Shown: positions 14,688 to 21,278 of the stretch, piece by piece
Position numbering within the stretch: the first letter of the stretch is position 1
Layout of the letters: each line of letters opens with the position of its first letter
NCBI GenBank assembly: GCA_017557475.1
Contig: JAFYYO010000077.1
Span: 1 to 21,653, forward strand
Reading direction: 5' to 3'
DNA from: Bacteroidaceae bacterium
GTDB lineage: Bacteria > Bacteroidota > Bacteroidia > Bacteroidales > Bacteroidaceae
DNA length: 21,653 nucleotides
The notes under the pieces: model-generated
What the model was told of the DNA's origin: nothing
The model's input: the letters and a program-made list of their open reading frames with translations, nothing else
Database searches by the model: none
Translations under genes and position numbers: made by a program

Positions 14688-15431
14688 TCAGCGAAGTCTC
14701 GTCTTTATAGCTTCCCTGAAATAGCCTCCAACCATGTCGTGAACAGGAAAGTGCTCAACTTGGTCTTTGTGAGTAATGCCACAAGCATCGAGTTGTTCAA
14801 TGAGCGGTTTAACATGCTCTGGATACGTATGCTCGTCTGTGGAGTAGAGCAGAAAAATTTGAGTTTTGCTGTTGCGGTGAGCCTTAATCATATCGGGCAA
14901 TTTCCTGTCAAGTATATCAACCCATTCTTGAGTTCGTTCTCCGCCCACTACAGCTTGCCATTGTTCGGGGTGTTCTTCCCACTGATAGCGCGATAAATAG
15001 TCGCCCACATAATACTGGCAGGCACCGGCAAGAATTTGGTCTGCATTGATTTTCATTCCATAATAGAGGGCAGCTGTACCACCTTTACTGCTCCCCACTG
15101 TTATTACAGAAGAGTAGTTTCCTTTTGCCAGAATCTGATCAATCAGTGCTTGAGTGTATCGTTCTGGATGGTCACTCTTGTTTTCATACCAATAATAGCT
15201 CACACCACCGGCCCAACAATCAGCTACGAAGAGAAGGTCATAAGGACTAGGCCATAGTGAGCTCTTATAGTTGTAACGCAATTTGCCTATCCCAGAGAAG
15301 ATAATGATTAAAGTGGACGAGTGTCTCCGCTTCCAAATATAGTTTACGCCACCAGGGCCTTTTTTTGTCAGCAAAGCATCAAGGGTCTTACTGAACGTCC
15401 TATTTATATGGTACGACAATGTCTTTTTCAT
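14688..15431 (-). CDS. Alpha/beta-hydrolase-fold protein, antisense within the polysaccharide locus
   Basis: A 247-residue protein with a plausible Ser-Asp-His triad: S115 in the nucleophile elbow TVGSSKGGTAALYYG, D199 in YSTDEH and H231 in HFPVHDMVGG. The early strand LIIIFSGIG is typical of the fold. No signal peptide is evident, so it should be cytoplasmic. Similar serine-hydrolase-like proteins (Asp2/XcbB-like) occur in capsule and glycan-modification loci, where they may transfer or remove acyl groups. The exact reaction is not known to me. I chose the ATG at 15429-15431 because a promoter lies just upstream; the frame is open to 15473. It is the only minus-strand gene inside the locus and converges with the first TupA gene. 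Confidence 0.7.
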   Translation of the reverse strand: MKKTLSYHINRTFSKTLDALLTKKGPGGVNYIWKRRHSSTLIIIFSGIGKLRYNYKSSLWPSPYDLLFVADCWAGGVSYYWYENKSDHPERYTQALIDQILAKGNYSSVITVGSSKGGTAALYYGMKINADQILAGACQYYVGDYLSRYQWEEHPEQWQAVVGGERTQEWVDILDRKLPDMIKAHRNSKTQIFLLYSTDEHTYPEHVKPLIEQLDACGITHKDQVEHFPVHDMVGGYFREAIKTRLR

Positions 15432-15454
15432 ACTACTGATAGATAATATTAATG

Positions 15455-15485
15455 CAAAACTAAGGAATTTCAAGGAAACAACAAG
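15455..15485 (-). promoter_or_regulatory. Promoter of the hydrolase gene
   Basis: On the minus strand, CTTG (15482-15485) is followed after 19 bp by TAGTTTTG (15455-15462). Transcription would start near 15448, giving a leader of about 17 nt before the ATG at 15431. This supports an independently expressed gene and the shorter start. Confidence 0.65.
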
Positions 15486-15544
15486 GGAAAAAGCGGAAAA
15501 TATGTAGGGTTCGTTGGGAAATATCCATATTTTTCAACAAATCT

Positions 15545-15575
15545 TTTGCTGTTTCCGAATTATTACCTAACTTTG
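15545..15575 (+). promoter_or_regulatory. Promoter of the second polysaccharide transcription unit
   Basis: TTTG (15545-15548) is followed after 19 bp by TAACTTTG (15568-15575), a full match to the Bacteroidetes consensus. Transcription would start near 15582, about 17 nt before the ATG at 15599. It diverges from the hydrolase promoter 60 bp away. Confidence 0.75.
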
Positions 15576-15598
15576 CTAATTAAAAGGACCATTCACAC

Positions 15599-16483
15599 AT
15601 GAACGACACACACGTTTTTTCGGTCATCATTCCCCATCATGAGATTCCAGCACTACTGCAACGATGTCTCGACTCCATTCCCGATGTACCTGAGGTGCAG
15701 GTCATCGTGGTGGATGACAACAGTTCGGAGCAGAAGGTGGATTTTGCGAAGTTTCCAGGTCATGACCGCAAGTACACTAAGTGCATCTTCGACAAGGAAG
15801 GCGGTGGAGCTGGCCATGCTCGAAACATTGGTATGAGGCATGCTGATGGCAAATGGTTGGTGTTTGCCGATTCCGATGATTTCTTCACAAAGGATGCGTT
15901 CCAGATACTTGACAAACACAAGGATGACACTTACGACATCATACTCTTCAAGGCAGATAGTGTAGATTCTGACGATTATTCTCCCTCTGACCGACACTTA
16001 CAGCTCAACGAAGCAATAGACAAAGCTCAAAAGGGTAGCATCACGGAGAAAGAGGCCGTATTGATAATGCCTGTCCCTTGGTGCAAAATATTCCGGAGGA
16101 ATTACATTCAGCAGAAAGGCATTGTGTTCGATGAAACAATGGCTGCTAACGATGTGATGTTTGTTACGAAAGCTACTTGCTGGGCCGGTGACGAAGCTGT
16201 TACAACAAGTTCAGAAGTTCTGTATGTTGTGACTACACGTAGGAACAGTCTCTTCGACGGCTACCGCAGCAATCCCGAGAACTTTCTCTGCCGCTTGGAA
16301 GTGCAGATGCGCCGCAACAAGTTCGTTGATAAATACCCTTTCCCTAAGCGTCCCATTATCGTACAGGTGTTTCGCGCTCTCAAGTTCGGTCCAAAGACCT
16401 TCTGCAAAGCCGTTGCACTCGGCATCAAACATCGGGCACTATTCTCAGGTACGACAACAATCTTCAAGAAATTATTTCGTTGA
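15599..16483 (+). CDS. Glycosyltransferase family 2 (GT2b), paralog of GT2a
   Basis: A 294-residue GT-A enzyme with FSVIIPHHE, VVDD (37-40), GAGHARNIGM and a DxD motif FADSDDFF (89-96). It matches GT2a (9989-10888) at 84 of the first 100 residues, while the second half is clearly more divergent. In GT2 enzymes the first half binds the sugar nucleotide and the second half shapes the acceptor site. The two may therefore use the same donor on different acceptors; that is inference. Many differences between the genes in the conserved part are synonymous, so both copies look selected for function. It is the first gene of a unit with its own promoter at 15545-15575. Confidence 0.88.
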   Translation: MNDTHVFSVIIPHHEIPALLQRCLDSIPDVPEVQVIVVDDNSSEQKVDFAKFPGHDRKYTKCIFDKEGGGAGHARNIGMRHADGKWLVFADSDDFFTKDAFQILDKHKDDTYDIILFKADSVDSDDYSPSDRHLQLNEAIDKAQKGSITEKEAVLIMPVPWCKIFRRNYIQQKGIVFDETMAANDVMFVTKATCWAGDEAVTTSSEVLYVVTTRRNSLFDGYRSNPENFLCRLEVQMRRNKFVDKYPFPKRPIIVQVFRALKFGPKTFCKAVALGIKHRALFSGTTTIFKKLFR

Positions 16484-16494
16484 CTCATAGCATT

Positions 16495-17331
16495 ATGGCT
16501 GACATCTCCGTCATCATTCCCACATACAAGCCAGGCGACTATATTTGGCAATGCCTCGACTCGTTGAAAGAGCAGACGCTTGCACACGACCGATATGAAC
16601 TCATCATCATCGTGAACGGATGCAACGAACCCTATCATAGCCAAATCGCCGCTCACTTGTCTTCATGGCCAAATGCCTTGAAGACTACCATCATACAGAC
16701 TGACCAAGGTGGTGTGTCTAATGCTCGAAATATGGGTCTTGACTTTGTGAAAGGCAAATATGTCTGCTTTATCGACGACGACGACTGGGTGTCGCCTACT
16801 TACCTTGAAGGACTGCTGTCCGTGGTTCATGGCGACGATGCTATGGCCATAGCCAACGTGATAAACCTAGACGAGCGAACAGGGCAGATGCGCGGTGACT
16901 GGCTTTCAAACTGTTACAACAAGAACGCCAAGAAGCCAGAGCAAGCCTCCTTGATGTCGTGCCGCAGCTTCATGTCTGTGGCTTGTTGCAAGATAACAGC
17001 TTGCAAAGCCATAGGAGACTATCGCTTTGACACTCGCTACAAGCAAGGTGAGGATGCACTGTTCAATGCCGAGATGAGTCATCGCCTTAAACTTTTCGGC
17101 GTTGCTCCTCAAGATTGCATCTACTATCGTCGACTGCGTAGGAACTCTGCAGCTCGCTCACGTTCACTATGGAGTATCACTCGCGACAATGCCGCACTTG
17201 CAATGAGATTTTCCATAATTTATCTAAAAGGTATTTGCCACTACAGTCCAATCTTCTTTGCAAACAGAGTGTTGGCATGTGCATGGGCAACAATCAGGGA
17301 ATACTTGCGTCCCTTTAAGCCTGACATTTAA
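16495..17331 (+). CDS. Glycosyltransferase family 2 (GT2c)
   Basis: A 278-residue GT-A enzyme from a different GT2 subgroup than GT2a and GT2b. It begins MADISVIIPTYKPGDYIWQCLDSL and has GGVSNARNMGLDF and an acidic metal site FIDDDDWVSP; later KQGEDALFNAEM probably carries the catalytic base region (ED). Usual GT2 nucleotide-site Asp pairs after the second strand are replaced by IVNGCNEP, a variation seen in this subgroup. I chose the ATG at 16495, 11 nt after the GT2b stop; the frame also opens at a TTG at 16480 that overlaps GT2b. It probably adds the next sugar of the repeat unit. Its C-terminus is basic and partly hydrophobic, suggesting membrane contact. Confidence 0.85.
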   Translation: MADISVIIPTYKPGDYIWQCLDSLKEQTLAHDRYELIIIVNGCNEPYHSQIAAHLSSWPNALKTTIIQTDQGGVSNARNMGLDFVKGKYVCFIDDDDWVSPTYLEGLLSVVHGDDAMAIANVINLDERTGQMRGDWLSNCYNKNAKKPEQASLMSCRSFMSVACCKITACKAIGDYRFDTRYKQGEDALFNAEMSHRLKLFGVAPQDCIYYRRLRRNSAARSRSLWSITRDNAALAMRFSIIYLKGICHYSPIFFANRVLACAWATIREYLRPFKPDI

Positions 17332-17346
17332 GACACAATAGAATTT

Positions 17347-18273
17347 ATGAACCTGAAACGACGCATTCTTTATACATTGGCTCATCTGTTGAGCTTCCTG
17401 CCCGACATATGGATATTGACACTCCAATACTTCATCCGTACAGGACACCTCTTGCATCTCGACAAGCCCAAGAGGTTTACAGAGAAGTTGCAACACTACA
17501 AGACCTACTACCGCAACCCTGTGATGAAGCAATGTGTTGATAAATATGCGGTTCGAGATTATGTTGAACAAGCACTTGAGACTGACAAATACCTGAACAC
17601 ACTTTATCAACTCTGCGAGCGTGCAGAAGAGATAGACTTCGATGCCCTACCCGACCAGTTTGTCATCAAGACTACTGACGGCGGAAGCGGCGATAATGTC
17701 TTGGTATGCAGGGACAAGAAGGCTCTCGACATACCCGGTGTCGTCAAGACCGTCAGCCAGTGGCAAAGCAAAAACTATCCTGTCATATCGCGTGAATGGG
17801 CATATGGTTCGTCAACAGGTTCGCGCATTATCGTCGAGAAGTACCTTGAGGACACCACAAACAAGGATGGTTCTATCGACGACTATAAGTTCCTCTGCTA
17901 CAACGGTAAGTTCCGTTACCTCTGGATCGACAAGAACCGCTATTCTGACCATCGTCGCGGTTTTTGGGACAAAGACCTCCATTTCATGGAAGGAGTACGC
18001 AGTGACTGTCCGACATTCGAGAACGGACAACAGCCAACTCTGCCTGCCAACATCAATGAAATGATTGAATTGTCGGAGCAACTGGCTCAAGGATTTCCTT
18101 TCGTAAGAGTTGACCTATACAACATCGATGGCCAAATCATTTTTGGTGAACTTACCTTCTATCCTTGGAGTGGTTATGTGAATTACACACCCGACAGCTT
18201 TGACTTCGCTCTGGGCGAGGCTTTCAATGTAGAAGGTTATGGTGAATACGACAAGCGGAAGATTCGGTCATAG
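17347..18273 (+). CDS. TupA-like ATP-grasp protein (second copy)
   Basis: A 308-residue member of the same ATP-grasp family as 13753-14673. It has the family's KRFTEKLQHYKTYY, then VDKYAVRDYVEQ, FVIKTTDGGSGDNVLVCRD, then IDDYKFLCYNGKFRYLW, and RVDLYNIDGQIIFGELTFY. The two copies are too different to be a recent duplication, so they likely act on different substrates. The nucleotide-binding loop here has extra glycines (DGGSGDN) compared with NHGSK in the first copy. It starts 15 nt after GT2c and is the last gene of the second unit. A strong hairpin encloses its stop codon. The reaction (probably ligation of a substituent to the glycan or its precursor) is inferred from the family. Confidence 0.82.
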   Translation: MNLKRRILYTLAHLLSFLPDIWILTLQYFIRTGHLLHLDKPKRFTEKLQHYKTYYRNPVMKQCVDKYAVRDYVEQALETDKYLNTLYQLCERAEEIDFDALPDQFVIKTTDGGSGDNVLVCRDKKALDIPGVVKTVSQWQSKNYPVISREWAYGSSTGSRIIVEKYLEDTTNKDGSIDDYKFLCYNGKFRYLWIDKNRYSDHRRGFWDKDLHFMEGVRSDCPTFENGQQPTLPANINEMIELSEQLAQGFPFVRVDLYNIDGQIIFGELTFYPWSGYVNYTPDSFDFALGEAFNVEGYGEYDKRKIRS

Positions 18274-18286
18274 CCATATCTTCCGC
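18255..18286. terminator. Hairpin at the end of the polysaccharide locus, probably bidirectional
   Basis: GCGGAAGAT (18255-18263) pairs perfectly with ATCTTCCGC (18278-18286), with an inner GG/CC pair (18266-18267 with 18274-18275). The stem flanks the TAG stop at 18271-18273. Being symmetric, it could also stop transcription coming from the minus-strand lyase gene that ends at 18316. No long U-run follows in either direction, so Rho-independent action is uncertain. Confidence 0.55.
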
Positions 18287-18315
18287 CTATCATAATATCG
18301 TTTATTTATCGCTCC

Positions 18316-19407
18316 TTAAAGTTTCTGGAACCTTTTCCTATTCTGCTCAAGCAGTTTTACCTGCGCATCCCAATCTCCTATCTCCTTGTATGGGAAAGCG
18401 CTACGACTTTTGGTTAATGACGTAATATAGTCGAATGCCGACTGAATTCTCGCCATACTCTCCTTCGAAAGACTCTTTCCATCAGCCTTTGCAAGGGACG
18501 CGAAATCCACAAGTCGCTGTATGTCGGAGACCGTATAGGACAATGCTTTCGTGCGTTTTAAAGCCTCTGGCATTTTCCCGTCATCTGCTATTTGTGCCTT
18601 GATGCGCTTCTCGGGGAATGCTTTGAAGATGGCTTTGCGAGCAGACTTCTGACCTGTGAAGATGAAGATATTGTAGATTGTGGTGTCGAATGTCAGCACC
18701 TGACCGTTAGTGAATGCGTATGCTTTCTTGCCATAGTCGCTTGTCTGCATCCAATCTGCGAAGTCGCTGAACCAAGCTTTGAGAGCTTTCATGCGACTCT
18801 TTCCGATGCTCTTGACTGCGTTCACAAGCCTGATACTCTCCAGCATATCGTTGAAGTTGTAGGTATCGGCCATTCCCTGAGGATTGCCTTTGCCATTGTT
18901 TCGACCAGGTATGAACTGACAGTACTCGAAATTGGGCACCATGCGAGTCTCGGGATTGATGAACCAAGTGTCGAGTTGATGACAGAAGAAGTCATAGTAG
19001 CTCGGGTCGCCTGTCAGAAAGAAGGCTTTGCTGCAGATCAGCAGATTGTTCCTCAATGTCGACAGGCGAGGGGCATCATACTTCTTGTACTCGGGATTGA
19101 ACTCGCCATCACGAGCGATGTATGGGCCTTTCGGGTTCTTGGGGTCAGGCCACCAATAAGGGGACAGACTCTCGTAGTTGTGCTTGTTGCCAGAGAGGCA
19201 GATTTCCTTGTCGGTCACAGCTACGGGCTTCTGCTTAATCACATCGTTAGCTTTCTGCACGATGTTCTTGTAAGCCTGCGACGACGGGTTACGTGCCAAT
19301 GTGACCAGTTCGCTCATATCCCAGATGTAAGTAACGGGCTTAGCATGGAGGGATGTGAGGTGAAGGAAGGATGAGGTAAGAAGGATGAGGATGGTGAGAC
19401 GTTTCAT
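18316..19407 (-). CDS. Alginate-lyase-family periplasmic protein with altered active site
   Basis: A 363-residue protein with a signal peptide (residues 1-22, KRLTILILLTSSFLHLTSLHA), so it is periplasmic. The mature part is an alpha/alpha-toroid of the alginate lyase family, seen in SPYWWPDPKNPKGPYIARDGE (82-102), APRLSTLRNN, LTGDPSYYDFF and QGMADTYNFNDML. The family breaks uronate polymers by beta-elimination. By my alignment, the NNH segment that carries the catalytic Asn and His in AlgL-type enzymes reads TNGQ here (233-236), while the Arg and Tyr of the site are kept (R285, Y291). Activity may be changed or lost. The start at 19407 overlaps the stop of the upstream glycosyltransferase (ATGA). 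Position next to a uronate polysaccharide locus suggests trimming or binding of that polymer. Confidence 0.8.
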   Translation of the reverse strand: MKRLTILILLTSSFLHLTSLHAKPVTYIWDMSELVTLARNPSSQAYKNIVQKANDVIKQKPVAVTDKEICLSGNKHNYESLSPYWWPDPKNPKGPYIARDGEFNPEYKKYDAPRLSTLRNNLLICSKAFFLTGDPSYYDFFCHQLDTWFINPETRMVPNFEYCQFIPGRNNGKGNPQGMADTYNFNDMLESIRLVNAVKSIGKSRMKALKAWFSDFADWMQTSDYGKKAYAFTNGQVLTFDTTIYNIFIFTGQKSARKAIFKAFPEKRIKAQIADDGKMPEALKRTKALSYTVSDIQRLVDFASLAKADGKSLSKESMARIQSAFDYITSLTKSRSAFPYKEIGDWDAQVKLLEQNRKRFQKL

Positions 19408-20213
19408 GAGCGTTTTGCGAATTCTTGCCACAAGTGGCTGTAACGGTGATTCAGTATCTTATTGCGGATGCGTTTGGAGAAGTATGTCGGCAAGAAGAAG
19501 GTGAAGAGATATGCATATGACTGCAACTTGCTGTAACCGAAAACCTCCTGATACACAGCGGCATTGTACTTAACGAGCGACCATTTGTTGTGCGATATTC
19601 CGTTCTGATGCAGACGATATATGCCGAGTGGTTCCTTGATTGCATAGGCATTGCCCACCTTCTGATGTATCATGAGCACATAAGCCCAGTCCTGACGCTT
19701 GCGTTGCAAGGGCATCATCATCTTTGGGCAGTGCTTCGTATCGTAGACAGCAGTGAGGAAACCTATCTTGTCATCGCGTTTGGTGTTGGTGAGGGTTTGT
19801 TTCTCAGGTGCGATGATGATGCCGTTGACGGTTCCTTCCTCGTCGCAGGTATAGTAGCTGGCATAGGTAAAGGCGTAGTCATGCTCTTGCATGAAGGCTA
19901 TCTGCTTCTCGAGTTTCTCAGGCAACCAACGGTCGTCGCTGTCACAGAAAGCCAGATAACGTCCACGAGCCTCTTCGATGCACTTGTTGCGAGTCGCTCC
20001 AGAGCCCTGATTCTTGTCGAAATAGTAGCCACGAATGCGATTGTCTTTAGCCTCATAGGCTTTTATGATGTCCTGAGTGCCGTCGTTGGAGCAGTCATCA
20101 GTGATGATGAGTTCCCAGTTCTTATATGTCTGCGAAATGATGCTGTCTATGCTTGCTGCAATGTACTTAGCGCCATTGTAGGAGGGCATTATGACAGAAA
20201 CTAATTCTTCCAT
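19404..20213 (-). CDS. Glycosyltransferase family 2 (GT2d)
   Basis: A 269-residue GT-A enzyme. Motifs are VSVIMPSYNGAKYI at the N-terminus, ITDDCSNDGT (nucleotide-binding Asp pair), NQGSGATRNKCIEEARGRYLAF, and the metal site CDSDDRW. QRKRQDWAYVL fits the catalytic-base region (QD) of the family, as in many WcaA/TuaG-like enzymes. It faces away from the main locus and is coupled by a 4-nt overlap to the lyase-family gene, so the two are probably made together. A polysaccharide role is likely from family and position, but whether it builds the same polymer is unknown. Array C lies in the gap before its start codon at 20211-20213; no clear -7 box is seen there. Confidence 0.87.
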   Translation of the reverse strand: MEELVSVIMPSYNGAKYIAASIDSIISQTYKNWELIITDDCSNDGTQDIIKAYEAKDNRIRGYYFDKNQGSGATRNKCIEEARGRYLAFCDSDDRWLPEKLEKQIAFMQEHDYAFTYASYYTCDEEGTVNGIIIAPEKQTLTNTKRDDKIGFLTAVYDTKHCPKMMMPLQRKRQDWAYVLMIHQKVGNAYAIKEPLGIYRLHQNGISHNKWSLVKYNAAVYQEVFGYSKLQSYAYLFTFFLPTYFSKRIRNKILNHRYSHLWQEFAKRS

Positions 20214-20226
20214 ATAGTTGGTGTTT

Positions 20227-20358
20227 CAATTAGGCACGTCTAGTTTGTCAATTAGACACGCCTAGTTTACGAATTAGACACGCCTAGTTGGTCAACTAGG
20301 CACGCTTAGTTTACGAATCAGGTGTACCTATATTCTCATATAAGCACGCCCTTGCCGG
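20227..20358. repeat. 22-bp tandem array C (CACG family), between the zinc-ribbon gene and GT2d
   Basis: Six units start at 20227, 20249, 20271, 20293, 20315 and 20337. CACG cores lie at 20235, 20257, 20279, 20301 and 20345, all in a strict 22-bp register. The fifth unit has decayed (TGTA at 20323) but still keeps the arms. Typical units contain AATTAGACACGCCTAGTT. The array nearly fills the 164-nt gap between two minus-strand genes and ends 20 nt after the zinc-ribbon gene's stop. The CACG strand is the plus strand, as in arrays A and B, although here transcription runs the other way from B. Confidence 0.9.
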
Positions 20359-20377
20359 TTACGACGAAGCTGAAGGA

Positions 20378-21205
20378 TTATTCCTCCTTCTTCTTCGAAG
20401 CGCGTTTACGTGTACCCTTCTTCGTTCCTTCCTGATTCTCGGAGGGAAGTCCTGCCAATTCGCGGTCAATCATGATGCGGCCACAATACTCGCAGACGAT
20501 AATCTTCTTGCGGCTACGGATGTCGAGCTGACGCTGTGGCGGAATCTTGTTGAAGCAACCGCAGCAAGCATCTCTCTGAACAGAGACGATGCCCAAGCCG
20601 TTGCGACTGTTGCGACGGATGCGCTTGAAGGCGTTCAAGAGACGAGGCTCGATGGTAAGTTCCAGATTCTTAGCTCTTTCGCGAAGCTTCTCTTCCTCAG
20701 CCTTTGTCTCGCTTACGATTTCCTCCAGTTCCTCTTTCTTAGTCTCGAGAAGCACTCTGCGGTCGTTCACTTCGAGGTTGCAACGAGTCATCTCAGCAGT
20801 CTTAGCCTCAACGATTTCCTTAGCCTCGCGAATCTTCTTCTCATGAAGCTGATTGTCAAGTTCAGCATATTCCACTTGCTTCGTCAGGCTATCATATTCG
20901 CGATTGTTACGAACGCTGTCCATCTGAGTGTTGTAACGCTCGATGTTCGTCTTGTTCTCAGCAATCTTGCCATTGCGCTCGTTGATTTCCTTCTTCAGCT
21001 CAGCAATGTCGTTGTTGATCTTCTCGATGCGAGTGGTCATACCTTCGATTTCGTCCTCAAGGTCCTGAACCTCAAGAGGCAGTTCACCACGAATCGTCTT
21101 GATGCTGTCAATCTCGGAAAGCATGCTCTGGAGAGCATAAAGATTCTTGAGCTTCTCTTCAACGCTGTAATCAGCGGGATCTTTCTTAGCTTTTTCTCTA
21201 GCCAT
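20378..21205 (-). CDS. Coiled-coil C4 zinc-ribbon protein (COG1579 type)
   Basis: A 275-residue cytoplasmic protein. Residues about 15-195 are a long, highly charged coiled coil (IEKINNDIAELKKEINERNGKI and similar heptads). They are followed by a four-cysteine zinc ribbon: CCGC near 215-218 and CEYC near 240-243, around PPQRQLDIRSRKKIIV. The tail is Lys/Arg-rich (GTRKRASKKKEE). This architecture is the zf-RING_7/COG1579 family, widespread and often next to Nif3-like genes, as here. A nucleic-acid-binding role has been suggested for the family, but the function is not established. The start at 21205 follows the Nif3-like gene by 73 nt in the same direction. Confidence 0.88.
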   Translation of the reverse strand: MAREKAKKDPADYSVEEKLKNLYALQSMLSEIDSIKTIRGELPLEVQDLEDEIEGMTTRIEKINNDIAELKKEINERNGKIAENKTNIERYNTQMDSVRNNREYDSLTKQVEYAELDNQLHEKKIREAKEIVEAKTAEMTRCNLEVNDRRVLLETKKEELEEIVSETKAEEEKLRERAKNLELTIEPRLLNAFKRIRRNSRNGLGIVSVQRDACCGCFNKIPPQRQLDIRSRKKIIVCEYCGRIMIDRELAGLPSENQEGTKKGTRKRASKKKEE

Positions 21206-21211
21206 AACGTT

Positions 21212-21246
21212 ATTTACTATTTAATGATTTACGATTTACTATTTAA
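21212..21246. repeat. Direct repeat E with 22-bp spacing, between Nif3 and zinc-ribbon genes
   Basis: ATTTACTATTTAA occurs at 21212-21224 and again at 21234-21246, 22 bp apart. A small 7-bp tandem (GATTTAC twice, 21226-21232 and 21233-21239) lies in between. With only two copies of an AT-rich word this is weak on its own, but the spacing equals that of arrays A-D and F. Confidence 0.5.
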
Positions 21247-21278
21247 GTCCTTCCCTTGAGGGGAGGATTTAGGAGAGG

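Noticed and set aside
20214..20377. Insertion-sequence remnant at array C
   Set aside because: No transposase fragment, no terminal inverted repeats beyond the unit dyad and no target-site duplication are visible.
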